Assembly: GCA_030278955.1 (NCBI GenBank)
Contig: JAOANR010000012.1
Coordinates: forward strand, 1,019,858-1,083,857
Direction of reading: 5' to 3'
Source of the DNA: Hygrophila difformis
Lineage: Eukaryota; Streptophyta; Magnoliopsida; Lamiales; Acanthaceae
DNA length: 64,000 nucleotides
In this document: positions 1 through 9,943 of the stretch, one piece after another
Position numbering within the stretch: position 1 is the stretch's first letter
Layout of the letters: every line of letters starts with the position of its first letter
Made by a program: the position numbers and the translations under genes
The notes under the pieces: generated by a model
What the model was told of the DNA's origin: nothing
Database searches by the model: none
The model's input: only the letters and a program-made list of their open reading frames with translations

Positions 1-275
1 CATTATCCTTCCTTGTCAGTACCAAACTTCCGGTTGTAATCTTCTTAGAAGTAAGAATATTTGTCTACTATGACAAGTACTTCTATATATTACTCTTTGT
101 GTCACGAACTCACATTCCCCCCATGGTCCATGCATGAGCCCCATCTATCGAAGTTTAACAAAGTGCATTAATTCGTGATTTCTTTCTATAGTAAGAGAAT
201 CATTTTTATGCAATATAGTGGAAATAAATGAACTGCACATAACATAAGCTAGTGCATGGAGCGATGTATAAAAGA
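1..275. other. Unassigned flank left of the copia element
   Basis: No convincing coding potential or repeat structure is visible. The stretch is host or older repeat DNA outside the copia insertion; the copia target duplication TAGAT follows it at 276-280. Confidence 0.5.
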
Positions 276-514
276 TAGATTGTGAGAGTTGGAGGCAATC
301 GAAAAGGATGGAGGTAAAAGATTGTATTTGACTGGACAAAATGAATTCTGTTACAGAGCCATGAAAGAGGAGAGTATATATACAAAAGCATAATAACACT
401 TCTACCAACAATAAGTAAAATGGGCATGATCTAAAGAAAACACAAGTGGCCCAAGATTACAAAAAACTCCGGCCCAAAACATCACCCTATGCCTTTAGAT
501 CAATTGTTGATGGA

Positions 515-1916
515 CAGTGGCGGACACACATTAGGCCTTGGGGGGACCGCAGTCCCCGAGTTCAAAGTTTGCCATTAATTTTTTATATAGTTATGTGTAT
601 TTTAGTTATGAGATAAAATATTTTTATGTAATTCTGCCCCACGAGCTCAAACTTCGCCATTAATTTTTTATATTGTTGCGTGAATTTTAGCTATAGTAGA
701 ATGCAATTTCGTGTAATTTACGTAATGGAGAAGATGAATGGGAAAAAGAAGGTACATATTTCCTTGTTGATGGATTTTTTAACATAGGCTCATATAATCT
801 TCAATCTTAATAAATAAAATAATAAACTTCACCCACTGTATAAAGTTGTAACTAGACTAACGAAGAGCATATTTTACCGGTTTATGATATTAGCATTGGT
901 CCTACCTATTACGACTACTATGGTTCAAAGATTGTTAAAGATCTTTTTCTGCATTGAAGTTAATTAAGAGATATTTGCGTAACTAGGGGTGAAAACGGGA
1001 CGGATACGGGCGGATAGTACTCATCCCGTATCCTATCCCATATTTTTTTGTCGAATATGGAATCGGATACGAATAGGCCGGATACAAATACGAATTCGAA
1101 TATTTCGGGAAACGGATACGAGACGGATTCGGATTTTAACTCGGATAATCTTATAATTAATAAAATTAAATTTTTTTATAATTTTTTAAGTGAAATCGGA
1201 ATATACTACTATGTAAGCTAAACTAAATTTTTAAATTTTCCAAGATCATTAGTTATTTCGTTCAAAACATCTAAATAACATCACTACAAGATATTACATA
1301 CTATAGTTTGATGCAAAGAACCTAATGATGTAGTTGAGTTGATTGATATGATTTGATTTAATAAATTACATATGGCTTTCAAGCTTTTGATTATATTTAT
1401 ACATATAGTATTACTTATTTATTTTATAGTTAATATAATATATTATATAATACATATAAAAATATATATAAATTTTCGGATATTCGGATAGAAAATACGG
1501 ATAATATCCGCATTATATTCGGATTTTTCGGATACGGGCGGATATTTACAATCCCATATCCTGTCCCGTATCCGCCGGATATAAAAATTTCGAATTCGGA
1601 TTCGAATATAATCGAATACGGCTTCGGATCGGGCGGATATTATCCGCCCCACTTTCACCCCTATGCGTAACACAATGAGAGATGATTTTTTTAGTGACTC
1701 CTTAGTATGTTACATTGAAAATTAAAAGGTCTTATAACGTTTTCAAAAAATATCGACTCGTAATTTACAATTGTCGTACATAATGTAAAAATAAAATATT
1801 TATAATGAATTTTCTATATAATATATTTTTACTTATTATTTTATATACTGTGAGAAAAAAATTTATAGCTCCCCCCCCCCCCCCCCCCCGAATTTCATAC
1901 TTTGCGTCTGCCACTG
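515..1916. mobile_element. Non-autonomous hAT-like element in the copia 3' LTR
   Basis: The ends are inverted: CAGTGGCGGACACA at the left and, read from the other strand, CAGTGGCAGACGCA at the right. An 8-bp target duplication TTGATGGA flanks it at 507-514 and 1917-1924, the size expected for the hAT superfamily. No transposase is visible in about 720 bp of its own DNA. A block of roughly 95 bp is imperfectly duplicated near the left end (about 555-735, each copy containing GCCATTAATTTTTTATAT). A 19-base C run lies at 1871-1889 close to the right end. Confidence 0.85.
984..1663. mobile_element. hAT-like MITE nested inside the first hAT element
   Basis: The terminal inverted repeats are TAGGGGTGAAAACGG at the left and TAGGGGTGAAAGTGG from the right on the other strand. 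The 8-bp target duplication TGCGTAAC lies at 976-983 and 1664-1671. The subterminal zones are packed with iterated GGATACGGGCGGAT-type words in both orientations, as is usual for transposase-binding arrays in hAT elements. The centre is AT-rich with no coding sequence. Confidence 0.85.
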
Positions 1917-1961
1917 TTGATGGAGTTCTGCATTGTGGATACCTTGCCAGTAACACCGGCA

Positions 1962-2318
1962 TCATCACCCCCCCCCCCCCCCCCAGCAAGAAGCAGAACA
2001 ACATCGGATTCGTTATCTTATGGAAGAACAAATCCTCAATCATGTTGTTTCTTTTATATATGATGTTAGTATTAAATATGTCCTACCCATGTTTCTTTCA
2101 GGTGCATTTCACGCGGCCGAATAATATCTGTTCTTTACTAAACTGAAGGATTTCATAGAAGTTACAACTCGATCTCTTTTCAAGTTTCTCCTTTGAAACA
2201 ATTCCCCTCTCATACCAAATCTCATTATGTAAGTCATGTTAGTTTTTTTGTTCAGTTGGCTTTTCCGGCACGTTGGAAAAAAAGGCGGGATTGGCGCATC
2301 CCCCCCCCCCCCCCCCCC
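1962..2318 (-). other. Polypurine tract region of copia with two G runs
   Basis: On the minus strand a run of 17 G (plus-strand C run 1968-1984) lies six bases from the start of the 3' LTR and probably serves as the polypurine tract. A second run of 19 G (plus-strand 2300-2318) directly follows the RNase H tail. The roughly 315 bases between the runs are AT-rich, without a recognisable product. They could be a 3' untranslated segment or an insertion into a once single G run. Confidence 0.5.
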
Positions 2319-2329
2319 AAACAAGCTGA

Positions 2330-4464
2330 TGGTTTCCACAACCTCAGCTTAGAGCAAAAGCCTTGAAAATGTTTAGGAGACAGACCCTTTGTGAAGAAAT
2401 CGGCAAGCTGTTGATTGGATAGAACAAAAGAAGGTGAGATATCTTGTTTCTTGTAGTGATCACGAATGAAGTGGCACTTCATCCCAATGTGCTTAGTCCG
2501 CTCGTGATACATGGAGTTTTTCACAAGCTGAATAGTAGATTGATTGTCACAATATACGGGAAAGGGTCTGGGAAGAGTGAGTCTAAGTTCTTCCAGTAGA
2601 GAACCAAGCTAGAGAACTTCCTTTGTGACAGCACCAAGACTCCTATATTCGGCTTCTGTGGTGCTCAAAGACACTGCAGTTTGTTTCTTTGTCTTCCATG
2701 AAACCAAGGCATCTCCCAGGAAGACACAAAAGCCCGTTAAAGACTTTCTAGAGGTAGGACAACTACCCCAGTCAGCATTAATGAACTCTTTAATTTCAAT
2801 ATGCAAGCCAAAAGGATAGAACAATCCAATATGCAATGAGTTCTGAAGATGTTGAAGAACTTGTATAACAGCCTTCCAGTGATGCACGGTTGGAGCGTGC
2901 ATGAATTGACTTAGCTGCTGAACAATATAACACAAGTCAGGCCTGGAGAAACCAAGATATAAGCGTTTACCAACGATTTTCCTGTGGAGATAAGGTTGAT
3001 TAAACAGTTCTCTATCTAGGTTTAGAGTATGATGTGGTGGACTTGGGGTGTGAGCTCTGGCGTTGGCAAGAAAATCAACCTCAGAAAGGAGGTCAGCTGC
3101 ATACTTCGACTGAATGATCGAGTATCCTGAGGTTTGAGTAACCTCCAGCCTAAGAAAGTAGGAAGCAGAGCCTAGATCCTTGATGGTGAACTTCTTATGC
3201 AAAAGAGATTTGATGGTAGTCAGCTCAGTAGGATCATCTCCAGTAAGAAGAATGTCATCAACATAAACCACAAGAATAGTTATACCAACATCAGTGATTT
3301 AACAAAGATGCAGGGATCATTATATGTAGATGTATATCCAGATTCAGTAAGAAAATCACCCAAAGCTAAATACCATTGGCGAGGTGCCTGTTTCAGACCA
3401 TAGAGTGATTTCTTAAGAAGACAGACTTCTCCTAGTGCAGAGGATAGACCAGGGGGACATACCATGAAGATTTCTTCTTCAAGATCACCATGGAGGAAAG
3501 CATTGTTCACATCCAGTTGAGACAAGGGCCAGTGAAAGGCAGCTGCCAAAGCAGTAATGGTTCGAACACTTACAGTTTTTGCCACTGGTGCAAAGGACTC
3601 ATTATAGTCTTTATCAAGCCTTTAGTGAAAACCTTTTGCCACCAATCTTGCCTTGTGCTTATTGATTGATCCATCAGGGTTGTATTTGACTCGAAAGACC
3701 CATTTGCATCCAATTAGCTTCATGCCTTTAGGGAGTGAAACAAGATTCCAGGTATGATTTTGGGTGAGAGCTTCAAGTTCTTTTTCAACAGCAACCTTCC
3801 AGTGCGGTATGTCATGGGCCTGCTCAAAACTCTGTAGAACATACTCAAGATCCAGCATAGATGAACACATACATAGTCTTTGTATTTGGCAGGCATCTTG
3901 ATCTCTCGTCGAGGTCTAGATGGAATGCCAGAGATAGGGGCAAGAGTCATGTTAGTGCCAACAGTAGAAAGCTGAAGGTTCATATGAGATGAACCTTCTG
4001 AGCAAGAGGTGTCTCTAGACGCCTCTTGGGAGCATGTTTCAGACTGATTCTCAGTAGGAGAACCAACAAAGGGGCGTGAGGTATGGCTCAATGATCCTTG
4101 AGGGATCAAAGGAGAGTACTCGTTTGACAAATGAGCAGTGGGCTCTCTTGTTAAAGAAGCTGTTGGCTGAGCACTAGTGTGGTACTCAGAGGAAGTGTCT
4201 ATGGAGTATAGGGGATAAGGATAGCTGATTGAGGTTGAAGGTAATGGCACTGAGGGTGAAGGCAAAATACCTGAGGGAGCATTTTCCTTGAAAGGAAAAA
4301 TGGCATCATAGAATGTCACATCCCTTATAACTATCACACTCTTGGTTTTAAACTCTAGAATCTTGTAACCATTTTGAATGCTAGCCACCCCAAGGTTTAC
4401 CCCTTTCATTCCTCTAGGCTCTAGTTTTCCCAATGTGGGGTTAAGATCTTTAACATAGCATAGA
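2330..4464 (-). pseudogene. copia integrase C-terminus, reverse transcriptase and RNase H
   Basis: Reading from 4464 downward: the end of integrase (GCLCYVKD, then a linker with RDVTFYD). The reverse transcriptase follows with WKVAVEKELEAL, CKWVFRVKYNPDGS and KARLVAKGF (3870-3622), then LDVNNAFLHGDLEEE and SLYGLKQAPRQWY (3585-3280), and the catalytic YVDDILLTGDD near 3267. RNase H follows with NADWGSCPTSRKSLTG, the SLSTTEAEYRSL motif, and after a stop the HERTKHIGMKCHFIRD and QLADFFTKGL tail (2524-2340). The YVDD aspartates are kept, but at least four frame breaks (near 3600, 3275, 2609 and 2525) make it non-functional. The 5' part of integrase lies beyond 11234 because another element was inserted. 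Confidence 0.9.
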
Positions 4465-4469
4465 CAACC

Positions 4470-5720
4470 TGACGTGGACGTCAAAACCGAACCACTAAAT
4501 TATCTGGACCGACTTTCAACCGATTGGAGTCCCTTGATTTAGGAGGTAATTCGGAGACGCTTATGGGATCGAACGTTTGAAGCGAGCTGATCAACGCATC
4601 CAACAACCAATCCGAAACAACTTCGCTCATTCAGCTCGAAGAAACTGGAAGGAATTCAACTGTCGATTCCCCCACTTATGATGTAGGAAGCCATCGCCGC
4701 CGCCGGAGCGTCGCGGGAGGATCATCGGAAGGTCACCGGAACCACGGAAGCCTCACCGAAGGTCAAACGGAGCTCGCCGGAAAATTGGTCGGAAGTTGGC
4801 CGGAGGCCGGCCGGAGCCGCCGCCGGTCATCGGACAAATTTTGGTCAAAGTCGGATAATATTAGACATTAATATAATTAATATGCCTTAAAATGGCCAAG
4901 GCATAAAAACATGGGAAAGTCAAAATTTTGTAATTTTGGGGGAATTTACGACCGCAGACTAGCGTCGTACGACCCCAAACTAGCGTCGTAAAGGTTACAA
5001 CAGCAGACTAGCATCGTAAGCCACCCGCTAGCGTCGTAAGTCATCAGGCTAGCGCCGTAAGCCACTCGGCTAGCATCGTAAGTCATCAAGCTAGCGTCGT
5101 AAGGCACCCGGCTAGCGTCGCAAGCCACCAGGCTAGCGTCGTACGACCCCAAGCTAGCGTCATACGTCCCCAGGCTAGCATCGTACGTAGTCTTTTTCTT
5201 TCTTGTTTATTTCTTGCAACATGTTTGGGGCTTTGGCAATTATAAATAGCCTCCCCTCCATTTGTAAGATCATCTTTTGTTGAAATTAAATGAACTTTGC
5301 ACACTTGCAAGTCTTTCCAAAAGATCACCATTCTCCCAAATGAACATGTCATTTTGGGAAATCTAAAAACTTGGAGATTGAAGGACTCCATGTTGAATTT
5401 TAATCATCAAAAGGAATCAATGAAGATTGAGGACAAGGCATATGGACTTGTTTGCTTTCTCTTGTTGAAGAATTGAGGTGGTTGCTTAATCAACTTGGTT
5501 TTGAAGCTTACCAAGGAGATTCCTACCAACACTTTGGAATTATGAGGATTGGAGGACATGGCATATGGACATGTTTGCCTCTCCATTGCTTGAACTTGGA
5601 GTTGGAAGCTTCCCTATCCATTTCATTTTTACTTGCTAGCTTAGTCATCAACAACCTACTACCTACTTGCTTCTTCATCTTTCTTTTTCTTTTCAAGAAT
5701 GTATCCTATGATCCTTGGCA
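4470..5720 (+). repeat. 5' LTR of the gag-protease element
   Basis: It begins TGACGTGGACGTC and ends CCTTGGCA. It contains a GC-rich section with Gly/Arg-type CGCCGCCGG words (4690-4830), a minisatellite (4950-5190) and a TATA-like TATAAATAG near 5240. The partner copy at 9944-11234 is very similar but differs in minisatellite length and sequence. Confidence 0.9.
4950..5190. repeat. LTR minisatellite of about 20-bp units (first copy)
   Basis: Roughly a dozen degenerate units based on GCTAGCGTCGTAAGCCACC. Variants alternate CGTCGTAAG and CGTCGTACG, and the spacer word changes between CCACC, TCATCAG, ACCCC and GTCCCCAG. The short open frames across it are consequences of the repeat. Confidence 0.9.
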
Positions 5721-5732
5721 TCAGTTAGAATT

Positions 5733-5745
5733 TGGTATCAGAGCC
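5733..5745 (+). other. Primer binding site of the gag-protease element
   Basis: TGGTATCAGAGCC is complementary to the 3' end of initiator tRNA-Met. It lies 12 bases after the 5' LTR. Confidence 0.85.
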
Positions 5746-7266
5746 TAAGATAGGATCTTTCTTAAGTTTAAAATCAAAAACCCTAAAAACATGAAGAAAA
5801 TTTGAAAATCCAAATTCGGACAGAATCTGTTTTGGCCATTTTCGAACTCGATACTTAGAGTCCTGAAAATCTGGGAAATATTTGGAATCCTCTCATCGAG
5901 TTGATGAATTTTCATACATGATTCATCAAATTCGGAGTTCGTATGACAAAGTTATGACTAAATCAAGTTTTGGTGTTGTTCTTGGATGAACTCGGGATTT
6001 CCACCAATTTTTGCATCTTGATCTATGGACTGTAATATGTGTTAAATGATGCAAGTATGATCATGTGTTTATGTTATTAATTGTTGGTTGCATCAAAATT
6101 CCAAAATTGAGAGAAGTGTTCTTGGCCACCTCATTGTTTGTTCATCCCATCTTCATCCTTGTTCTTCACCACCTTCAAGCTTGTTCTTGGAAAAAAAAAA
6201 TTGTTGATCTAAAAAGTGAATTGTGTGAGGTGTTAAGGGGACAATTAGCCGCACTTCTTATTTTGTGTGATCAATCAAGTGGTTGTGGGATAAGGTGACA
6301 TAACATGACATCATAAGTGAAGAAACAAGAATTGTGCTACGTCCAAAGTCACCTACTTTCTTACGTCCTTAGCCACCTCTTTGCTTACGACCGCATCCTC
6401 TAAAGACAAGGAAGGCTACGACCCTAACCTCTAAGGACAAGCCTTACGTCCTTAGCCTCCTACTTGCTTACGTCCTTAGCCTCTTACTTGCTTACGCCTC
6501 TATCCTCTAAGGACGAAGAAGGCTACGACGCTATACTCTAAGGACGAGTCTCTAAGGACGCCCTCATCTAGCGACGTCCATCTCTCCTTGAAACATTATT
6601 GTTCAAAATTTTTCCTAAGTCGGATATATACAGCTGGCACTTGGTTCCGCTGATTTTAATCACGAATACGGAGTTGAAGCTTTAATTAGTCAATGTAATG
6701 CTCTTAAAGTTCCTCTCTCAACAAGTGAAACCTAGCTGTTGAAACCCTCCGGAAAAATTTATCTGTATATTGGAGAGTGCATTTGAAAATTTTGTTACTG
6801 ACAGATATATTGGGGAAAACTTGTGTGATCCATATCGGGATTCGAGTGCAGTGAGATCTCTTTTCAGTATTTTTAAACTCCACCCCTGAAATTTTAACCC
6901 TTTGTGAGGATTTTGGAATTTGACGTGTAATTTGCAATTAATCGCGTTAACGCAAAATCCTTGCATTGTGATCACATATATTGTATAGTTATGTCCGTAC
7001 TTTATTTTATTTATTTATTTTTTCATTTGTGTCAAGCGTAAATTTATTCACATACTCCGTGTCCATAAGTCTGGTCTTCAAATCTCATTTTTCAAAGTGT
7101 TGTTGAAAATCTTTACGGAAGCAGAAAACCAAGTGGTGAACCATTCAGATTGAAAAATTGGTGTGTTACAGTAAGTGCTTCCGAAGGACACATTGTAATT
7201 AAGTGTGGAAATATTACTAACATTTATATACATATATTGTAGTGTTCACTTTTTCTTGCAGATAAC
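5746..7266 (+). other. Long leader with inverted CGTCCTTAG/CTAAGGACG repeats
   Basis: There is no convincing coding frame in this 1.5-kb leader. CGTCCTTAG occurs at 6364-6372, 6447-6455 and 6471-6479. Its exact complement CTAAGGACG occurs at 6507-6515, 6538-6546 and 6552-6560, so the RNA could fold into alternative stems. The location between primer site and gag is where packaging and dimerisation signals normally lie; that role is inference. Confidence 0.6.
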
Positions 7267-8687
7267 ATGGCAAGTACTTCTGATTCAGCCATGATGGAAC
7301 TGCTTAAGAGCCTCAATACCAACATTCAAGGCATGAATCAAAATCTTAATGCCAAAATTGAGGCCTTAAACATTGAAGTTTCAGGTCTTAAACCATATGT
7401 TCAACAATTGGACTGAAAGTTGGAAAGCAATACTGACAAGCTCAATGATAAGATTGAAGAAGTCGTGATTGACTTAGACAAGAAAATTGAGCATCAAGCT
7501 TTGGTCCTTCATGAGAAGATTACTGAGATTGATCTCCGAAGCAGAGTCATCCATTCCAGTCTTTATGAGCATTGTGCAATTTTATCTGCAAACATTGAGT
7601 CCCAATTGACTAAAAATTTAAAAGATGAATTTGAAAATTTGCAGGTGAAATAGACATTAAGCTGGAATATGACATGATGAGACTCAAAGAATGGCTTGAA
7701 CGAAAAATTTCTAACCAATTTGCAGGCACTTCGAGTACCGAAATCATGGAGATAGTTATTCGTCACCGGGAAGATTTATCAGATAAATTTCATTTAGCAC
7801 TGAATAAATTATCTGAAAAACTTACTGCACAAATTCATCTTGTTGCAGAAAAGGTCCAACAGCAGATCAATGATCCTCAATCCATTTATGAACAAGCAAT
7901 GGATATAGTTGAGCAAAAGCTGCAACATGCCCTGGATGAACGAATTGCTGACATTCTGGAAGATGACTATGGGATTAAGCGAGCAACCAAGTTTTCGAAA
8001 TTTCCGAAGACACTGAGTTCCACCAAGCAGAGGCCACTTTCTCCTAGCGCAAGTCGCAAGATTGTGTATGATCGAGGACGGCCACCTTCATCCGCCCAGT
8101 CACGGAAGGTCACGATGGTCTCTATCACTAAAACTGAAAGGGAAAAGAATGTCCAGACCGTCAAGAAAATTGTGATTGAGGAGACTCCATGTCCACAATG
8201 CTCTATGTTGGGACATGACGTTGAAAGTTGTTGGCTGAGACAAAGGGATAAAGGTAAGACCCCGCAGAAAGGACAAGATCCTAAAGTTGTTAAACGTCAA
8301 CAAGCTGAGCGGGATTACTACAAGCTAGTGCAGGGAATTGAATCTGTCGAAGAGTATGCTCAACGGTTGAAAGAATTGAGGCGACAAGTGGGCCTAACTA
8401 CTTCACCATATTTTGAGTCCCACAAAGCGAAGCGTTTTGTGTCAGGCCTACGCACTGAAGTCTACAACCAAATGCAACTCAAGTATGAAAACATTGACCA
8501 AGCAACAGTCAATGTATTAATTGTCGAAAAACGATTGCAGGTCAAAACCGGGAAGGCCAAGATCGAAAGTTCAAGGAAAGGAACAGGACAAATAATAAAG
8601 AGCAACATGCCAACCAACAATGATTTTGTTGGCACTATTCACGTAAACCTACAGACATCGATGGGTACATCTGAAGCTCAAAGTTAG
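7267..8687 (+). pseudogene. gag-like protein of the gag-protease element
   Basis: The ATG at 7267 starts a frame beginning MASTSDSAMMELLKSLN, with helical coiled-coil-like text rich in Asn, Gln, Lys and Ile. It is broken by TGA at 7414-7416 and TAG near 7651, and continues in another frame from about 7650 to TAG at 8685-8687. Seen in the second part: a CCHC-like knuckle CPQCSMLGHDVESC near residue 174 counted from 7674, then a capsid-like stretch with SVEEYAQRLKELRRQ and KRFVSGLRTEVYNQMQ. In most gypsy elements the knuckle follows the capsid; here the order looks reversed. No homology search was possible, so calling the second part capsid-like rests on the SxxEYxxRLxELxxxxG and FxxGL patterns. 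Confidence 0.65.
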
Positions 8688-9485
8688 AGTTGGAGTCGAG
8701 AAAATCAATCTGAAGAACAACAAAGTTCAGAATCAAGCGTGCCCAATTTTTCCAATTCTGAAGAAGACATATGTCGACAGTCCACTGTTGCAAGCTATGA
8801 TGATGATGATTCAAACTATAGTAATCCATCTGATCAGGAACAAAGCCCTTACTCCGAATATTCCCAAAGTCCCGATCATCAATTCTCTTCGTTTGTGGTT
8901 ACCCGAGCTCCCGAGTTTACAAAGGAAACAGATCAACTGACACCTGGTCTACAACAAAGGGAGAATCTCTTTCACTGTCAATGCACAATTCTTAATAATC
9001 ATTCCTATTTTATTGTAGACAGTGGAAGTTGTATTAATGTTGTGAACTTATATGTGATTCGCAGGATGGGATTACCTATCGAAGATCACCCGCAACCATA
9101 CCGACTTCAATGGGTGAACAACAATGGACTTGCACGAATCACAAGAAGAGCCAGAGTCCCCATCAAAACTGGCTCTTACGAAGATGAAATCCTCTGTGAT
9201 GTCATGCCAATGAATACGTGCCATATTCTTCTTGGACGTCCCAGGATATTCGACAAGAATGTTATATACTATGGCAGGGATAATTTAATTTCATTCAGGC
9301 ATGTTGGTGTTAAGCATCTTCTCTTTTCTGTGTCTCCAACGATTGCCAGAGCAGATCGCGATATCCTATTGCGGGATATACAACAAGAAGAAGAGGAATA
9401 CAAGAACCGGATAGGAAGGCCTAAAAAGGAGAATAAATCCGAAGGAAAAGAAGCCGAGTCCAGTTCGGAAAAACAGTGTCATTAA
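8688..9485 (+). pseudogene. gypsy-type aspartic protease of the gag-protease element
   Basis: This frame is in phase with the preceding gag frame and is separated from it only by one TAG codon. After an acidic Ser-rich linker comes the retropepsin core: FIVDSGSCINVV (active-site D-S-G), followed about 85 residues later by CHILLGRPRIFD, the flap-distal ILLGRP element typical of plant gypsy proteases. It ends with a basic tail and TAA at 9483-9485. The core has no internal stop. Nothing resembling reverse transcriptase follows. It is either read through from gag or reached by a lost start; a first internal Met lies at 8739. Confidence 0.8.
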
Positions 9486-9943
9486 TTATTCTAGGATTTA
9501 TTCATGACACGTCGCATTTTAATTTTCCCGTGAATAAAGTTTTTGAACTCCATAATGGTACCAAGTCTGATTTGTGTAATAATTTCACAGGTGCCCACGG
9601 GAAATAACAAGAAAAATTTCTGAATCAATCAGGTACGTACGTTCCAATTACATATAAAATTGATTCATCTGATGAAAGTTATTATTTTGCAGGAATCTCG
9701 GATCTGGAGCTAAAACCGAAGACCATCCAGACATTTCATTGGAAACCAGGCATGAGGATTGCAACCTCATTTTGAATAATATTTCTTATACTTTTGCTAG
9801 TACTTTTAATTTTCAGAACTAGTATTTAAATATAATTCTGATGAATTCTATTTTGTGCAGATCCTTATTTTGAACCTGATCCCATCGACATCAATATCAC
9901 TCCTTTAACAGCTTTGGGGTCCAAAGCTTTTGAAGAGGGGGAA
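9486..9943 (+). other. 3' noncoding segment and polypurine tract
   Basis: AT-rich, no coding content. It ends in the purine tract GAAGAGGGGGAA (9932-9943) directly before the 3' LTR. Confidence 0.7.

Larger units (their letters stand above)
281..1961 (-). repeat. 3' LTR of the copia element, split by a hAT insertion
   Basis: The LTR consists of 281-514 plus 1925-1961, about 270 bp once the hAT element and one target copy are removed. It matches the 5' LTR pieces 13594-13727 and 27171-27252. On the minus strand it has TGGGCC-type motifs, then a TATATATAC TATA-like box near 374-383, then the U5 end CTCTCACA. The target duplication TAGAT lies at 276-280. The match to the far-right LTR shows that the block around 471-514 belongs to the LTR and is not unrelated flank. 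Confidence 0.85.

Noticed and set aside
281..411. Calling the copia LTR only about 130 bp long
   Set aside because: The similarity resumes beyond the hAT and Helitron insertions, and TAGAT duplications fit only the longer LTR of about 270 bp.
1765..2339. Small frames with Gly or Pro runs
   Set aside because: They come from the poly-C tracts and have no other coding evidence.
4946..5391. Short repetitive open frames across the LTR minisatellite
   Set aside because: They follow from a repeat without stop codons and occur on both strands; no conserved start or domain.
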